From: Viola odorata
Lineage: Eukaryota; Streptophyta; Magnoliopsida; Malpighiales; Violaceae
Direction: 5' to 3'
Length of the DNA: 64,000 nucleotides
Assembly (NCBI GenBank): GCA_963691705.1
Contig: OY829541.1
Location: 68,791,189-68,855,188, forward strand
Part shown: in pieces, positions 12,601 through 22,285 of the stretch
Position numbering within the stretch: the first letter of the stretch is position 1
Layout: each line of letters opens with the position of its first letter
The notes under the pieces: model-generated
Databases searched by the model: none
Seen by the model: only the letters and a program-made list of their open reading frames with translations
What the model was told of the DNA's origin: nothing
Program-made: the position numbers and the translations under genes

Positions 12601-13171
12601 ACAATTCGAAAATTGAAGAAATTGTTGAAGCTGATTTGATCCAATTAAACAGGTCAGTTTCCGGTTGGTTTCGGTCTTAAACCAACAAGCTTGTATTTGG
12701 CTCACCGATTATAAAAATGATTGATTTCCATTCCAGTCAGGTTATCTCAGAATTAATAATAGAATCAGAGCAATCACTCTAAACGATTTGATTCGATTTG
12801 ATTTTCAGGCCAATATTTTCGCAACATTAGTTACCCTGATGAACATCAAACATATATTAGGAACCAAGGTTCAAGCATGACCTGCAATGCAAATTAGCCA
12901 ATTTATCAGAATATGAACCAAGATTCGAGTATGCAATTGTGCAAACCACACAATCCACATAGAAGTTGAACCAGGACAGGAATATATATAATTAAGCAAC
13001 TAAAAGGCATTAACCGGCACTTTACTCGTGCCACAATCACAAAATAATTCAGTTTTAAGTTTTACTAAATCCATCCAAAGAGCAACAGGCAAGCACTATC
13101 ACTCAGAAAAATGCAACAACTAGCTAGAGAAACAAGCCCCAGTTTCAGCATCAGCAACTTAAGAAACCAAT
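9698..13171. other. Intergenic between convergent epimerase and GR-RBP genes
   Basis: The proximal part (9698 to about 9950) is the likely epimerase 3' UTR and holds a (ATC)n-type run near 9731-9755. The last few hundred bases should be the 3' UTR of the minus-strand RNA-binding protein gene. Between them I see AT-rich sequence with no supported gene. CACTACAAG at 11898-11906 resembles a CACTA transposon terminus, but no partner end was found. A T run lies at about 11671-11685. Confidence 0.45.
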
Positions 13172-14131
13172 TCAGTTATCATAACCTCGGTTCCCGTAAC
13201 CACCACCACCACCGCCATATGATTGGCCCCCACCATATGATTGGCCCCCACCAAAATCATTACGTGGGGGTCTCTCGTTGGCTAAGCTCACACGAATACT
13301 TCGGCCACCCAACTCCTGAAATAGCAGCAGCATGCAAAAGTCAGCAATTGAGACAACAAATGGGAAAATGAGAATTCTTTAGTATTGAGTTTCTAACCTG
13401 GCCATCCATAGCAGACATTGCGGAGCTGGCAGCCTCAGCATCAGAGAAGCTCACAAACCCAAAGCCTCTAGAGCGCCCAGAATCCCTATCAACGATAACT
13501 CTGGCTGCAAACAATGACACAAATTTGTTAATCACAACAGAGACAGAACCAATAAATCTAAACACTATTTTCTGCATATAAAGTTGTCAAGGCCCGGTAG
13601 AACTTCAGTTAATTTTGGATACAAAACTTTTGGGCTGATTTTTTTCATAGGCTTAAAATAAAAAAGGCAAATGTGAAATACTTATCTATCAAAAAGACAA
13701 CCCATTTCTTTCAAAGCATCTTTCCATAACATTTCCAAACAGGAATAAATATTAGAATAACTATAAAATTTCACGGAAATTAATCAAAACTTAGCTATCA
13801 AAAGTTATCAATCAAATGCATAGAGAAAAGCTTACCCTCATTGACTTCACCAAAACCAGAAAAGGCATCCCTGAGAGAGTTGTCATCAGTTCCATACGAA
13901 AGTCCTAAACAATAGGAAAAAAACATAAGCAGCCGCTATTAACAAATTAGACATACATTAAGATGTAGAATACATCAAATATAAAATCTATGCACTCTGT
14001 AAAATACCTCCAATAAAAAGCTTGGAAGACATGCAGCGGATAGAGTTCATCATTGATGACATGACACCAGTTTGCCCATTCTGGGTAACGCTCTGCCTCA
14101 ACAAGCTCCCAACTTTGTTACAGAATGCCAT
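13172..14131 (-). CDS. GR-RBP2: Glycine-rich RNA-binding protein, mitochondrial GR-RBP type
   Basis: Small RRM protein, likely mitochondrial, of the plant class involved in RNA chaperoning, organelle editing and cold response. Four exons on the minus strand with matching phases: 14131-14008, 13904-13836, 13504-13398, 13315-13172, giving 147 residues. The N-terminus [13 protein letters not shown] is the characteristic targeting sequence of this subgroup. RNP2 is KLFIGGLS and RNP1 is RGFGFVSF. A short Gly-rich tail includes two copies of GGGQSYG encoded by an 18-bp tandem repeat, then GGGGGGYGN. All splice sites are canonical and the frame is open. A 5' UTR intron is plausible (GTAATG donor near 14540) but not proven. 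It is separated head-to-head from the acyltransferase pseudogene by about 1.7 kb. Confidence 0.93.
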
Positions 14132-15827
14132 TTTCTATTCTTTACTGCTTGCATTCCACCAAAATTATAAACAAAACGATTGCAATCACTTCAATAAAAC
14201 AGTAAATAGTATGCAAACAAAATTAACATTAGCAATAACCATTTTAAAATATTGGATCCCTGCTTCGTAACACATCTCCTACCTAGAAAGGTATCATTTT
14301 TCATGGCAATATATCTTCTAATTAAATAAAATTCAAAAATCGTGCATACTAACGAATTATTTAAAATCTCATAATTGTCATAGACCCTTAACCTCTTACA
14401 GGAGATAAAAAGCAAACCAATAACAAAAGAATGAATCTTTTACACCTCCACATACACAAATCAAAGCAAAACAAACCTCAACAGAACATCTAACATAGAT
14501 CAACTCAAGAAACTAGAAAGAAATGAAGTAAATTCATTACCTTTGGATAAGGAAACAGAGGGGAGTGAAGAGAAGGGTTCTGGGTTTCAGAGAGAGTGTA
14601 GAATAAAGGAGACGGCTAGGGTTTAAAAGAGGCGAGCAGGGTTTAAAGGATTTAAAGGAAAGGGTGGAAAATATATCGGCGAAATTTAGTGGGGGGTTTG
14701 GTTCAGGTGTAGAAGGTTGTAGTTTAGTTCGGTGCTCTTCATGGTTGGTTATACAATGTAAGTTACACGTTCTGAGTGGGAGGGGTGTTTTAGACTTTTA
14801 GTTCAGTTTTAAGCTGGTATTGGTAGTATTTTAGAAAGTCTTCGTATCTATCTCGTCGTGAAATTGAAATATCCATGTTTATCTTAATAAGAACAAAAAA
14901 TCCAAAAAAAGAAGAAGGGAAAAACGCTATCAAGCTACCATTTAATTATTTTTTGAAATGATTTAATCACCATTTTTAAAAAAAATTAGACGCATTAACC
15001 ACTCTTTTCAAGTTTAACTTTAGATTCGACTAAAAGTGGTCCAAAATTATACTAATGTTTCAACTTAAATATCCAATATTTTTTGTTTATAAAAAAATGC
15101 TCTTTTACAATTTTAGAGTCGTTAATAACTTAATATTCTTGATAAAAGAAAAAAAAACATTTTGCATTATATATAAATTCTAACTACTGCACTTTGGTGA
15201 CCGGTAGCAAACTAGAGCAAGCATTTAATCCCAGTCTATATTTTTTGGTAAGAAAATATCTTTTTTACGTCTTTCCATCTTTTCAATTAAGATTAATGTA
15301 GTTCGAGTACTGTCAAATTTTTATAGAGAGGTGATTTTTTCAATATAATTTTACTTAATTCTCAAAATCCGAATTCAAAATTTTAATAAAAAAATATTTA
15401 AGAGAAAAATATAGTTAGAGTTTTGGACATAAGTAAAAGCTAGTTAAAAAATTATACCATTACCTAATTAATATGGATATGATACATTGTTGAGTGATAA
15501 AAGAAATTTTTACCTTTATTTTAAATATCAAAGTTTGAGTTTGATGAAGAAAAAAAATAACATCGAAAGAGTCACTTCTTTTAAGGGCTCAAGAGGCTTT
15601 AAACGAGATTAGTGATTTATATAACTCGCAATGAGCATAGATGATACTTCAGAAGATTGGAAAAAAGGAAAAAAAAAGATTTGATAATCTTCAAGGACGT
15701 CCTCCATGGTCTAATATAAATAAGCCAAACAAGGTAGACAGGTTGCCATTGAATCCTACACACTACGCACTAGAAAAAAAACACCCTTCATTTCTTCCCC
15801 ATCTCTCCTTCTCATATTCTTTCCACC
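14132..15827. other. Divergent intergenic region between GR-RBP and the acyltransferase pseudogene
   Basis: From 14132 to about 14600 the minus strand should be the GR-RBP 5' UTR, with a probable leader intron (donor GTAATG at about 14540) and a purine-rich first exon with GGGTTTAAA motifs near 14620-14650. The rest is AT-rich. TATAAATA at 15715-15722 lies 106 bp before the pseudogene's original ATG, so its promoter geometry survives. No other gene is seen. Confidence 0.45.
15715..15722 (+). promoter_or_regulatory. Candidate TATA box of the dead acyltransferase gene
   Basis: TATAAATA in the context CTAATATAAATAAGCC, 106 bp upstream of the ancestral start codon at 15828, a usual plant distance. 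It suggests the locus could still be transcribed although the coding region is broken. Confidence 0.4.
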
Positions 15828-16848
15828 ATGAATTCTTCCAAAGGCAAGAATCTGGTCTACAACCACAGGCTTTCATCAGTTGGGCCTGGCCGGGTTACCG
15901 GACAAGATGTGGCCCATGTCCCAAACGGCTTGGATTTGGTTACTAAGCTTCACTATCTAAAAGCTAAGTATTCCAAGCAAGCCAGCAAATAACCGTTTAT
16001 CGACTTAAGGAAGCATTCTTCTTGTGGTTGAACGACTACTATAATATAAGATTGCAGGTCGTTTTAGACGAAACGAAGACGGAAGGCCTTATGTCTAGTG
16101 CAACGACTGTGGTCCTTCGTCGAGGCCATGTGCGACTTGTCGTTGGATGAATGGCTTGAAATGAAGGGTGCTCTTGATCAAGACTTGCTTGTTTACCATC
16201 TGCCTATTGGACCTGAACTTTTTTTCTCCCCTTCAGTTTATATACAGGTAATAATTAATTTCTATCATTCATATATATAAATATATATACACTAGATTTT
16301 CTTTCGAAAAGAAGAATATACTATTTTATTTTTTTTACCGAATTGGTGTTTGTCACAAGTTTGCTCTAACTAATCTAAAATTGAACTGTTTTCAAACTCT
16401 AAATAGAAAAATTTAGAAGAGTTTAGTTTCTTTTTTTCTAACTAACGTTGATTTACTACTTTTAGATCCAAATGCGTTAATCCCACTAAGTTAAAGACTA
16501 GTTAATTTTCAAATTAGTTCAACCCATTAATTAAAAGATAAAGTAATATTATAAGTAAGATAATTATTTCATTAAAAAAATTAAATCAATAACCGGTGAC
16601 CTCTTATTATGCAGGCGACCAATTTTAAATGTGGTGGATTGTCTTTAGGCCTGAGCTGGGCCCACATACATGGAGATCCATTTTCATTCACAGAGTCCAT
16701 GAACACGTGGGCAAAAATCCTTGCTCGTCTTAAATCCTATGGGCCTCTCAAGATTCCAAAGCTGTCCCTAAGATTGAAAAGCCTCAATCTACTACTGACC
16801 CACTTTCACTAAAACGGGTCGACCCGGTTGGTGACTATTGGGTTACTC

Positions 16849-16856
16849 ATAATGAC
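16849..16856 (+). repeat. Left 8-bp target-site duplication of the hAT element
   Basis: ATAATGAC directly before TAGGGGTGTTCA. The same 8 bp recur at 17788-17795. Removing the element plus one copy restores the acyltransferase reading CAT AAT GAC CAC AAA ATG (HNDHKM), which proves the insertion point. Confidence 0.9.
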
Positions 16857-17787
16857 TAGGGGTGTTCACGGGTCGGGTCGGATCGATTATAAATCCAACC
16901 CGCCACCAACTCACTCGGAATTTAGCGGGTTGGTTCGAGTCGGTTATAGGTATATATAACCGCGGGTTGGCGGGTATATTTCTGGGCCTAAAATAATGGG
17001 CCGGACTTAACCAAAAAAAATTCCTAAAAAACATAACCATTAACAAAAAACAAAACCAATAAACCCTAAAACACAAAACCAAAATATATTCTCCACCTAG
17101 CCGTCAACACCATCGGCCACCCAAATCAAAATCAAAATCAAATACAATCCGTACCAAATAAACATAAATCAAACTCGTACATAAATTAAACCCGTTTCAG
17201 GGAATCAAGAGAATAAATACAAAACACAAATCGACAGAAAAAAAGATGAAAAAAGAAGAAAATCAGAAAACAAGAAAGATGAGACTGAGAGATTGATCAT
17301 TTTGCACGCCGTCGGTCCGGTTTTGGCGGGTGGTTTGGTGGCGGTGAGGATGGTTCGACGGTGGTTGGTGGTTTGGGCGACGGTGATGTGGTTGTGGTTG
17401 GATAGTTCGGCGGTGGTGATGGTGGAGGAGGCCGAGAGGGTGAAAAGATTGTGGCGGTGAGGTGGTTCGGAGGTGGTTATGGTGATGGCGGTTTGGAGAG
17501 GGAGAGCGAGGAAGAAGAAAGAAGGAAGAAGAGAGAAGAAAAGAAAAAAAATGAGCGGCTAAAATGAAAGAAAGGAGAAAGAGATGCTTATATACGTAGG
17601 GTTAGGGTTAGGGTCGGGTCGGGTCGGTTATTTTGCAATATATGTAAAATTGACCTGCGAACCGAACCGCTACTGAATGAGCGGGTCGGTTATGTATCTG
17701 TATATGGGCGGGTTGGTGATTTTTTAGCTTTTGGCGGGTCAGATCGGTTCGAATTGGCGGGTTGAGCGAGTCAAATGTTCAGCCCTA
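16857..17787. mobile_element. Non-autonomous hAT-like element (931 bp) inside the acyltransferase exon
   Basis: Bounded by 8-bp target-site duplications (ATAATGAC). Termini read TAGGGGTGTTCA on the left and, reverse-complemented, TAGGGCTGAACA on the right, 9 of 12 identical, which is the hAT pattern. Subterminal regions are full of GGGTCGG/GGGTTGG-type repeats on both sides. The middle contains an A-rich block (17100-17280) and a G-rich GGTGGTGG/GGTTCGG block (17300-17490). No transposase ORF is present, so it would have needed an enzyme in trans. A short GGGTTAGGGTTAGGG run (about 17598-17612) is part of the subterminal repeats, not a telomere. Confidence 0.88.
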
Positions 17788-17795
17788 ATAATGAC
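17788..17795 (+). repeat. Right 8-bp target-site duplication of the hAT element
   Basis: ATAATGAC, identical to 16849-16856. The acyltransferase reading frame resumes right after it with HKMGSFSLF. Confidence 0.9.
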
Positions 17796-18315
17796 CACAA
17801 AATGGGATCATTTTCACTCTTCTTAACTACCTCACAAGTATATCACCTTTCCTACAAGATAAAGGCACCCAACAAAAATGGCCTACAAATTTCATTCTTT
17901 GAAGCCCTTTGTGCCCTAATGTGGCAAATGATAGCCAAAATTAGAGATGGGCCTGGCCCAAAAGTTGTTACCCTTTTGAAAAATGGGCCCAAACAAACCC
18001 CCAGCGACTTTGAGCAACGGTCAAGTCATAAGTTCAGTCAAGGCAGATTTTTTCCTGATTGATTCAGATTTGGAGACACTGGTATTGTTGCTAGTTGATG
18101 GTGCCACGGATGAGACTAAACAAATTGAGGAAGTGGTGGAAAAAGATAACGGGGTGTCGAATTTCTTAGTTTATGGGGCGAATTTAACGTTTGTGAACTT
18201 TGAAGGGGCTGATTTGTATGGGTTGGAATTCGATGGGAACAACCAGAACTTGTTCACTATTCCACCCAAGGTGTTGGAGATGAAGGTGCTCTTTTGGTGC
18301 TTCCATGGCCAAAAG

Positions 18316-19411
18316 ATTGTGGTGCTTGTTGTGTATGTGCATGACATTATCATTACAGGAGATGACAGTGTCGGGATTTCTTCGCTCAAATCTTTCCTGC
18401 ATACCAAGTTTAGTACGAAAGACTTGGATCAACTGAAATACTTTCTAAGGATAGAAGTTTCCAGGAGCAACAAAGGTATCTTCTTATCTCAAAGAAAGTA
18501 CGTTCTTGATCTTCTTGCAGAAACAGGAAAGTTGGGAGCCAAGCCCTGTAGTACACCTATGACTTCTAATGTCCATCTCACGAAAGATGATGGTGACTCG
18601 TTTGATGATCCTAAGAAGTATAGGAGATTAGTTGGGAAACTAAACTATCTCACAGTGACACGTTCTGACATCACCTTCGCGGTTAGTGTTGTCAGTCAGT
18701 TCATGTCTGCTCCGACAGATAAACATTGGGAAACTCTGGAGCATATCTTGTGTTATCTGAAAGGGGCACTGGTCTCGAGATCCTGTATAGTAACCATGGT
18801 CACAACCATGTTGAGTGTTTTGCAGATGCGGATTGGGCCGGGTCGAAGGTTGATAGAAGATCAATAACCGGCTATTGTGTCTTTGTTGGTGGGAATCTGA
18901 TCTCATGAAGGAGCAAGAACTAAAATGTGGTGTCGCGATCTAGTGCAGAGTCTGAATACAAAGCAATGACACAATCCTCCTGTGAGATTTTATGGATGCG
19001 GCAACTTCTAGCTGAAATTGATATAGAACAGTCTTCACCTTCAAAACTCTGGTGTGATAATCAAGCTGCTCTTCACACTGCTGCAAATCCTGTCTATCAT
19101 GAGAGGACTAAACACATTGAAATAGATTGTCACTTCATTCGTGAGAAAATTCAGGAAAATCTCATTTCTACTCAGTACGTGAAGACAGGTGAACAATTGG
19201 GTGATCTCTTCACGAAAGTTCTTCCAGGTCCTCGAGTGAATTACCTTTGTAACAAACTGGGCATGATTAATATCTATGCTCCAGCTTGAGGGGGAGTGTT
19301 AGAATATATAGGTATTTATACTTGTATATGTATTGGTATAACTAGAGTAGTAAGTATAGAGTATATATAGGTGTGTATACCTATTGTATAATGTAAGAAA
19401 CATTTTTTTCA
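18316..19411 (+). mobile_element. Decayed Ty1/Copia fragment: part of RT, RNaseH, PPT and start of 3' LTR
   Basis: A 5'-truncated Copia element fused to the acyltransferase remnant. The RT core reads YVHDIIITGDD, where Copia elements have YVDD, so one catalytic Asp is replaced by His. DLDQLKYFLRIEV, RRLVGKLNYL and SRSSAESEYKAM identify RT and RNaseH. A frameshift lies near 18765 (RNaseH resumes as CFADADWAGSK). In-frame stops sit at the usual Trp and Gln positions just before NVVSRSSAESE (about 18906 and 18921). The coding end at 19289 is followed by a polypurine tract (GAGGGGGAG) and TGTTAGAATATATAGG at about 19298, the start of a Copia LTR. The LTR's far end is not identifiable, so 19411 is approximate. 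No 5' LTR, gag or integrase is present. Confidence 0.82.
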
Positions 19412-21234
19412 TTTGCTAAATCACAAAGTTAATGGAATGTCTTGGCATTTATGTCACGGGAGAGATATCCATGCATGCTTGCTTGAAAAAGGGTAGCACA
19501 AATAATTGCAGAAGATAAATAAAGAATGGTGTTTATGTTTAGTGTCGCATTTACCCACTTTGGGGAGTGCAAAAGTTACAAAAGTGTAAATATAATTTGC
19601 TCTTTTTTCCCGTTGGAACCTTCCGTAATGAGTACCATATATTGCACAACAGTGATCGGTTTGGATTTGTATCCAATTTCAGCTGAATTAATTAAAGTTA
19701 CTCTTACAGGTCATGAAAAAAATGAAGAGTAAGCATGCATGTAGCAGGGAGTGGGACTATCACCAAAAAGAATAAATGTGAGTTAGTCTCCTTATCAGTT
19801 ACGAAATCACGATTGCCATGGGCCGCACAGCCCAGAGCAGTCTAATTTTTTTATAAAGGAGTAGAAGAGGTAAAAGGAAAAGTGGCTGACATTACAACAA
19901 AGTAAGTGCTATGCTAGTATCGTTTATTTCGCAAAGTGAATAGAAAAGGGGGTTATTGCCGCGAAAGATCAATCAAGAATTCAAGATGCAGAGTTCGGGC
20001 AAAAGAATGACGATGCACTTGCGCGGAAAGATGACGGATCTGGGTTTGAGTTTGCGTGGAAATATGAAGATGGAGGTGTCCTTCCCGCATGAAGACGAAG
20101 ACTGGATCTGATCAGATCTATTTCCTTAGGAAGACGGAGACTAATTGGATGGTGTCGCAAGTATCGCGGGATTTGAAGAGCTTGGTTTAGATTGGAAATT
20201 TAGTGAGGATGATTTGTCCAAATTTCCTCGGCAGGCGCGTATGACTTTTTCAGATTCTCTGGTACAATTATGGAGCGTCAGAGGCGTCCGTAGAGATTTG
20301 AACCGGATGAGGCTTTGTGAGTCGTAGAAGCTAGGGTAGGAGACGGGTGAGGAGGGTTTAAGAGTAATAGAACGAGTGCCATTATGGAAAAATTTGAACA
20401 CCCAATGATATGCCGCCACGTCATCAACGACGATGTATCAAGTTGCCACCAAGTTAGAAGTGACACATCAACATTTAGTGTCATGCCATGTCAGCATATG
20501 AATGACATGGCAGTGCTGACATGTATCGATGGGTCCACAGAACATAAATATTAAAATATTTTATTATTTTTATAAATTCACGTTATTTTTTTATTTTTTT
20601 ATTTAATGGCATAAAGATATTTTTTAAAAAAGAAAAAGAAAAAAAGAAAATAGTTAATTGAGATTATTTGAGCCAATTTGACAAATTAAGAGTACAAAAA
20701 GATCTAATGTAAAACATAAGTGCATATTAGGAAAAAAAACGTAAACATAGAGTGCAAATGGGTCATTAAATCTCTCTTTTAATATACCAATAGTTGTTGC
20801 ATAACTAATGGAAACCTGTATACATCTCTAATAATTGTAGGGCTCGAACCTTGAGTATAAGGATGTGATCAAAGGTAATATGTTTTCGTGGGTACCGTCG
20901 CATGTTTACTTCATAACCTTACTGGCCATTGATAAGTCCTTCTCCTCTTGCAAGGAAGTAACCTATCAAACCACAGCGGCATGTGTTGTTGATAATTGGG
21001 GAACTACCGACTTTATTGCTAGACCATTGATACTTGAGCATACTGTCGTGCTTTCCTTCAAGGTCATCAGCAACAAAACTGATCATTGAGGTAATTACTT
21101 TTTCGCGTTTGATCGGAAACTACATTCCTACAAATTGCTGAATCAAGTTCAAATCCTAAAAATCCCAATTCTATCATCTTCTTCCTCCCCTCCAAACCCT
21201 AGCCGCCGTCCCTCAAATCCGACCAGCCACTGCC
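19412..21234. other. Intergenic stretch between the Copia remnant and the gypsy-type element
   Basis: No gene is firmly supported. An open frame at 20865-21089 (74 codons, starting MIKGNMFSWVPSHVYF) continues in frame upstream of its ATG and looks more protein-like than its surroundings. I do not recognise the family and it may be an exon fragment. Another at 20145-20327 shows nothing recognisable. Short complementary motifs around CATGTCAGC (20485-20525) were seen but no transposon ends. Confidence 0.35.
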
Positions 21235-21687
21235 ATGGTTCTAACTAGAACCGGAGCCGGCGCCGGCAGCAGCTCCAAACCCACTACAAAACCGAAACCC
21301 AACTCCAAGCAGAAGCGAGCTGCATCACCGACTCCCTCGTTGCCAATACCAGTGGAAGTCGATGAAGAGGAGTTCTACATCGACGCGATGGGCAACTACA
21401 CCAGCGACCGTCCTACTCATCCGACGCTGCCACCCTCACCGCCGCGAGTCTCGGCGAGAAACCCTAGGGTTTCGTTTCTGCGGTCACAGCCAGCGCGGTC
21501 CGCCGTGGCTACTGCCGCAACTACTCCAGCGGCTGGGACTTCTCCACAACAGCCGTCACAAACAACCCAACCAGCACCGCCGGCGACTGCCTCGCCGCCA
21601 CATGCCACCACCACCCCCACTGCAAAGCACCAGGTTCCATCTTTCCTTTACTCCAAGTTTCATTTTCACTACTTTTCTGTGCCCTGA
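21235..21687 (+). CDS. Pro/Thr/Ala-rich ORF beside the gypsy-type element (possible antisense ORF)
   Basis: 150-residue ORF starting MVLTRTGAGAGSSSKPTTK, low-complexity and rich in Pro, Thr, Ala and Arg, preceded by a C-rich leader. It is followed by CATTGAGGACAATGTG and AAGTGTGGGAAAG (about 21697-21730), a signature common near the 3' ends of Athila/Tat-like Ty3/gypsy elements. It runs opposite to the gag-protease ORF. Two readings fit. It may be the antisense extra ORF known in some Tat/Athila elements, belonging to the same element. Or it may be the tail of a second element in inverted orientation. It is not likely to be a host gene. Confidence 0.45.
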   Translation: MVLTRTGAGAGSSSKPTTKPKPNSKQKRAASPTPSLPIPVEVDEEEFYIDAMGNYTSDRPTHPTLPPSPPRVSARNPRVSFLRSQPARSAVATAATTPAAGTSPQQPSQTTQPAPPATASPPHATTTPTAKHQVPSFLYSKFHFHYFSVP

Positions 21688-22285
21688 CTCACACATTGAG
21701 GACAATGTGTCCTTTTAAGTGTGGGAAAGGAATTTTGTTGGAATTGTTTTGATATTTGCTGCTTGGATGTGAAGTGAAGAGATGAGATGCACATATTGAA
21801 GAAGTGATGAGATTTTCTTGTGCATAATGTCAGTTTGAGTCAGTTTTTATTATTAATTCTGGTCTGATGCGTTGTTCATATTTTTGTGCATATTTGCTTG
21901 ATGGATTGGAGTGTTTGAAGGTTATTTTGGTTAAATGGGCTTAAGTGACACAAGCCCATAAAGCTCTTTGGGTTAGAATTCTTTCAAACCTCCATGGATT
22001 TAATTCAAATGTGTTCCTTTCCTCCACTCTCCTCATCTGCTCGTATCCTCCTGCCAATAAACATATAAAATCAAAACATCAAACCCATGAGAATGTCATT
22101 GACAGGGAAGAAGAAGAAAATAAAAATAAAAATAAAATGAAAATAAAAATGAAAATAAAAATAATAAAAAATAAATAAAATAAATAAATAAAAAGTAAAA
22201 ATGAAAATGAAAATATTAAAAACACATGGGTTGCCTCCCATGAAGCGTCCCGATTTATAGTCTCGGACTTAGACACTGTTCTTGT

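Larger units (their letters stand above)
15828..18320 (+). pseudogene. CER26: CER2/CER26-like BAHD acyltransferase pseudogene
   Basis: Remnant of a CER2-clade BAHD (HXXXD) protein, a family that helps fatty-acid elongation beyond C28 for cuticular wax in the ER. Start codon 15828. Recognisable pieces are: start with RLSSVGPGRVTGQD; WLNDYYN; GRFRRNEDGRPYV; CNDCGPS; LSLDEWLEM; CGGLSLGLSWAHIHGD (the HXXXD-equivalent site); DYWVTHND; FLVYGANLTFVNF; LLVLPWPKDCGAC. The single intron (16248-16614) is at the conserved place, just before the ATNFKCGG segment. Lesions: stop at 15990-15992, several frame changes between 15990 and 16100, an in-frame TAG after RPYV near 16092, and a one-base-loss type frameshift near 16700-16760. 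A hAT insertion lies at 16857-17787, and the 3' end is replaced by a Copia fragment near 18316. The gene cannot make an intact protein. Confidence 0.9.

Noticed and set aside
17595..17615. GGGTTAGGGTTAGGG run suggesting an interstitial telomere repeat
   Set aside because: Only two to three units, of the TTAGGG and not the plant TTTAGGG type, and embedded in GGGTCGG/GGGTTGG subterminal repeats of the hAT element.
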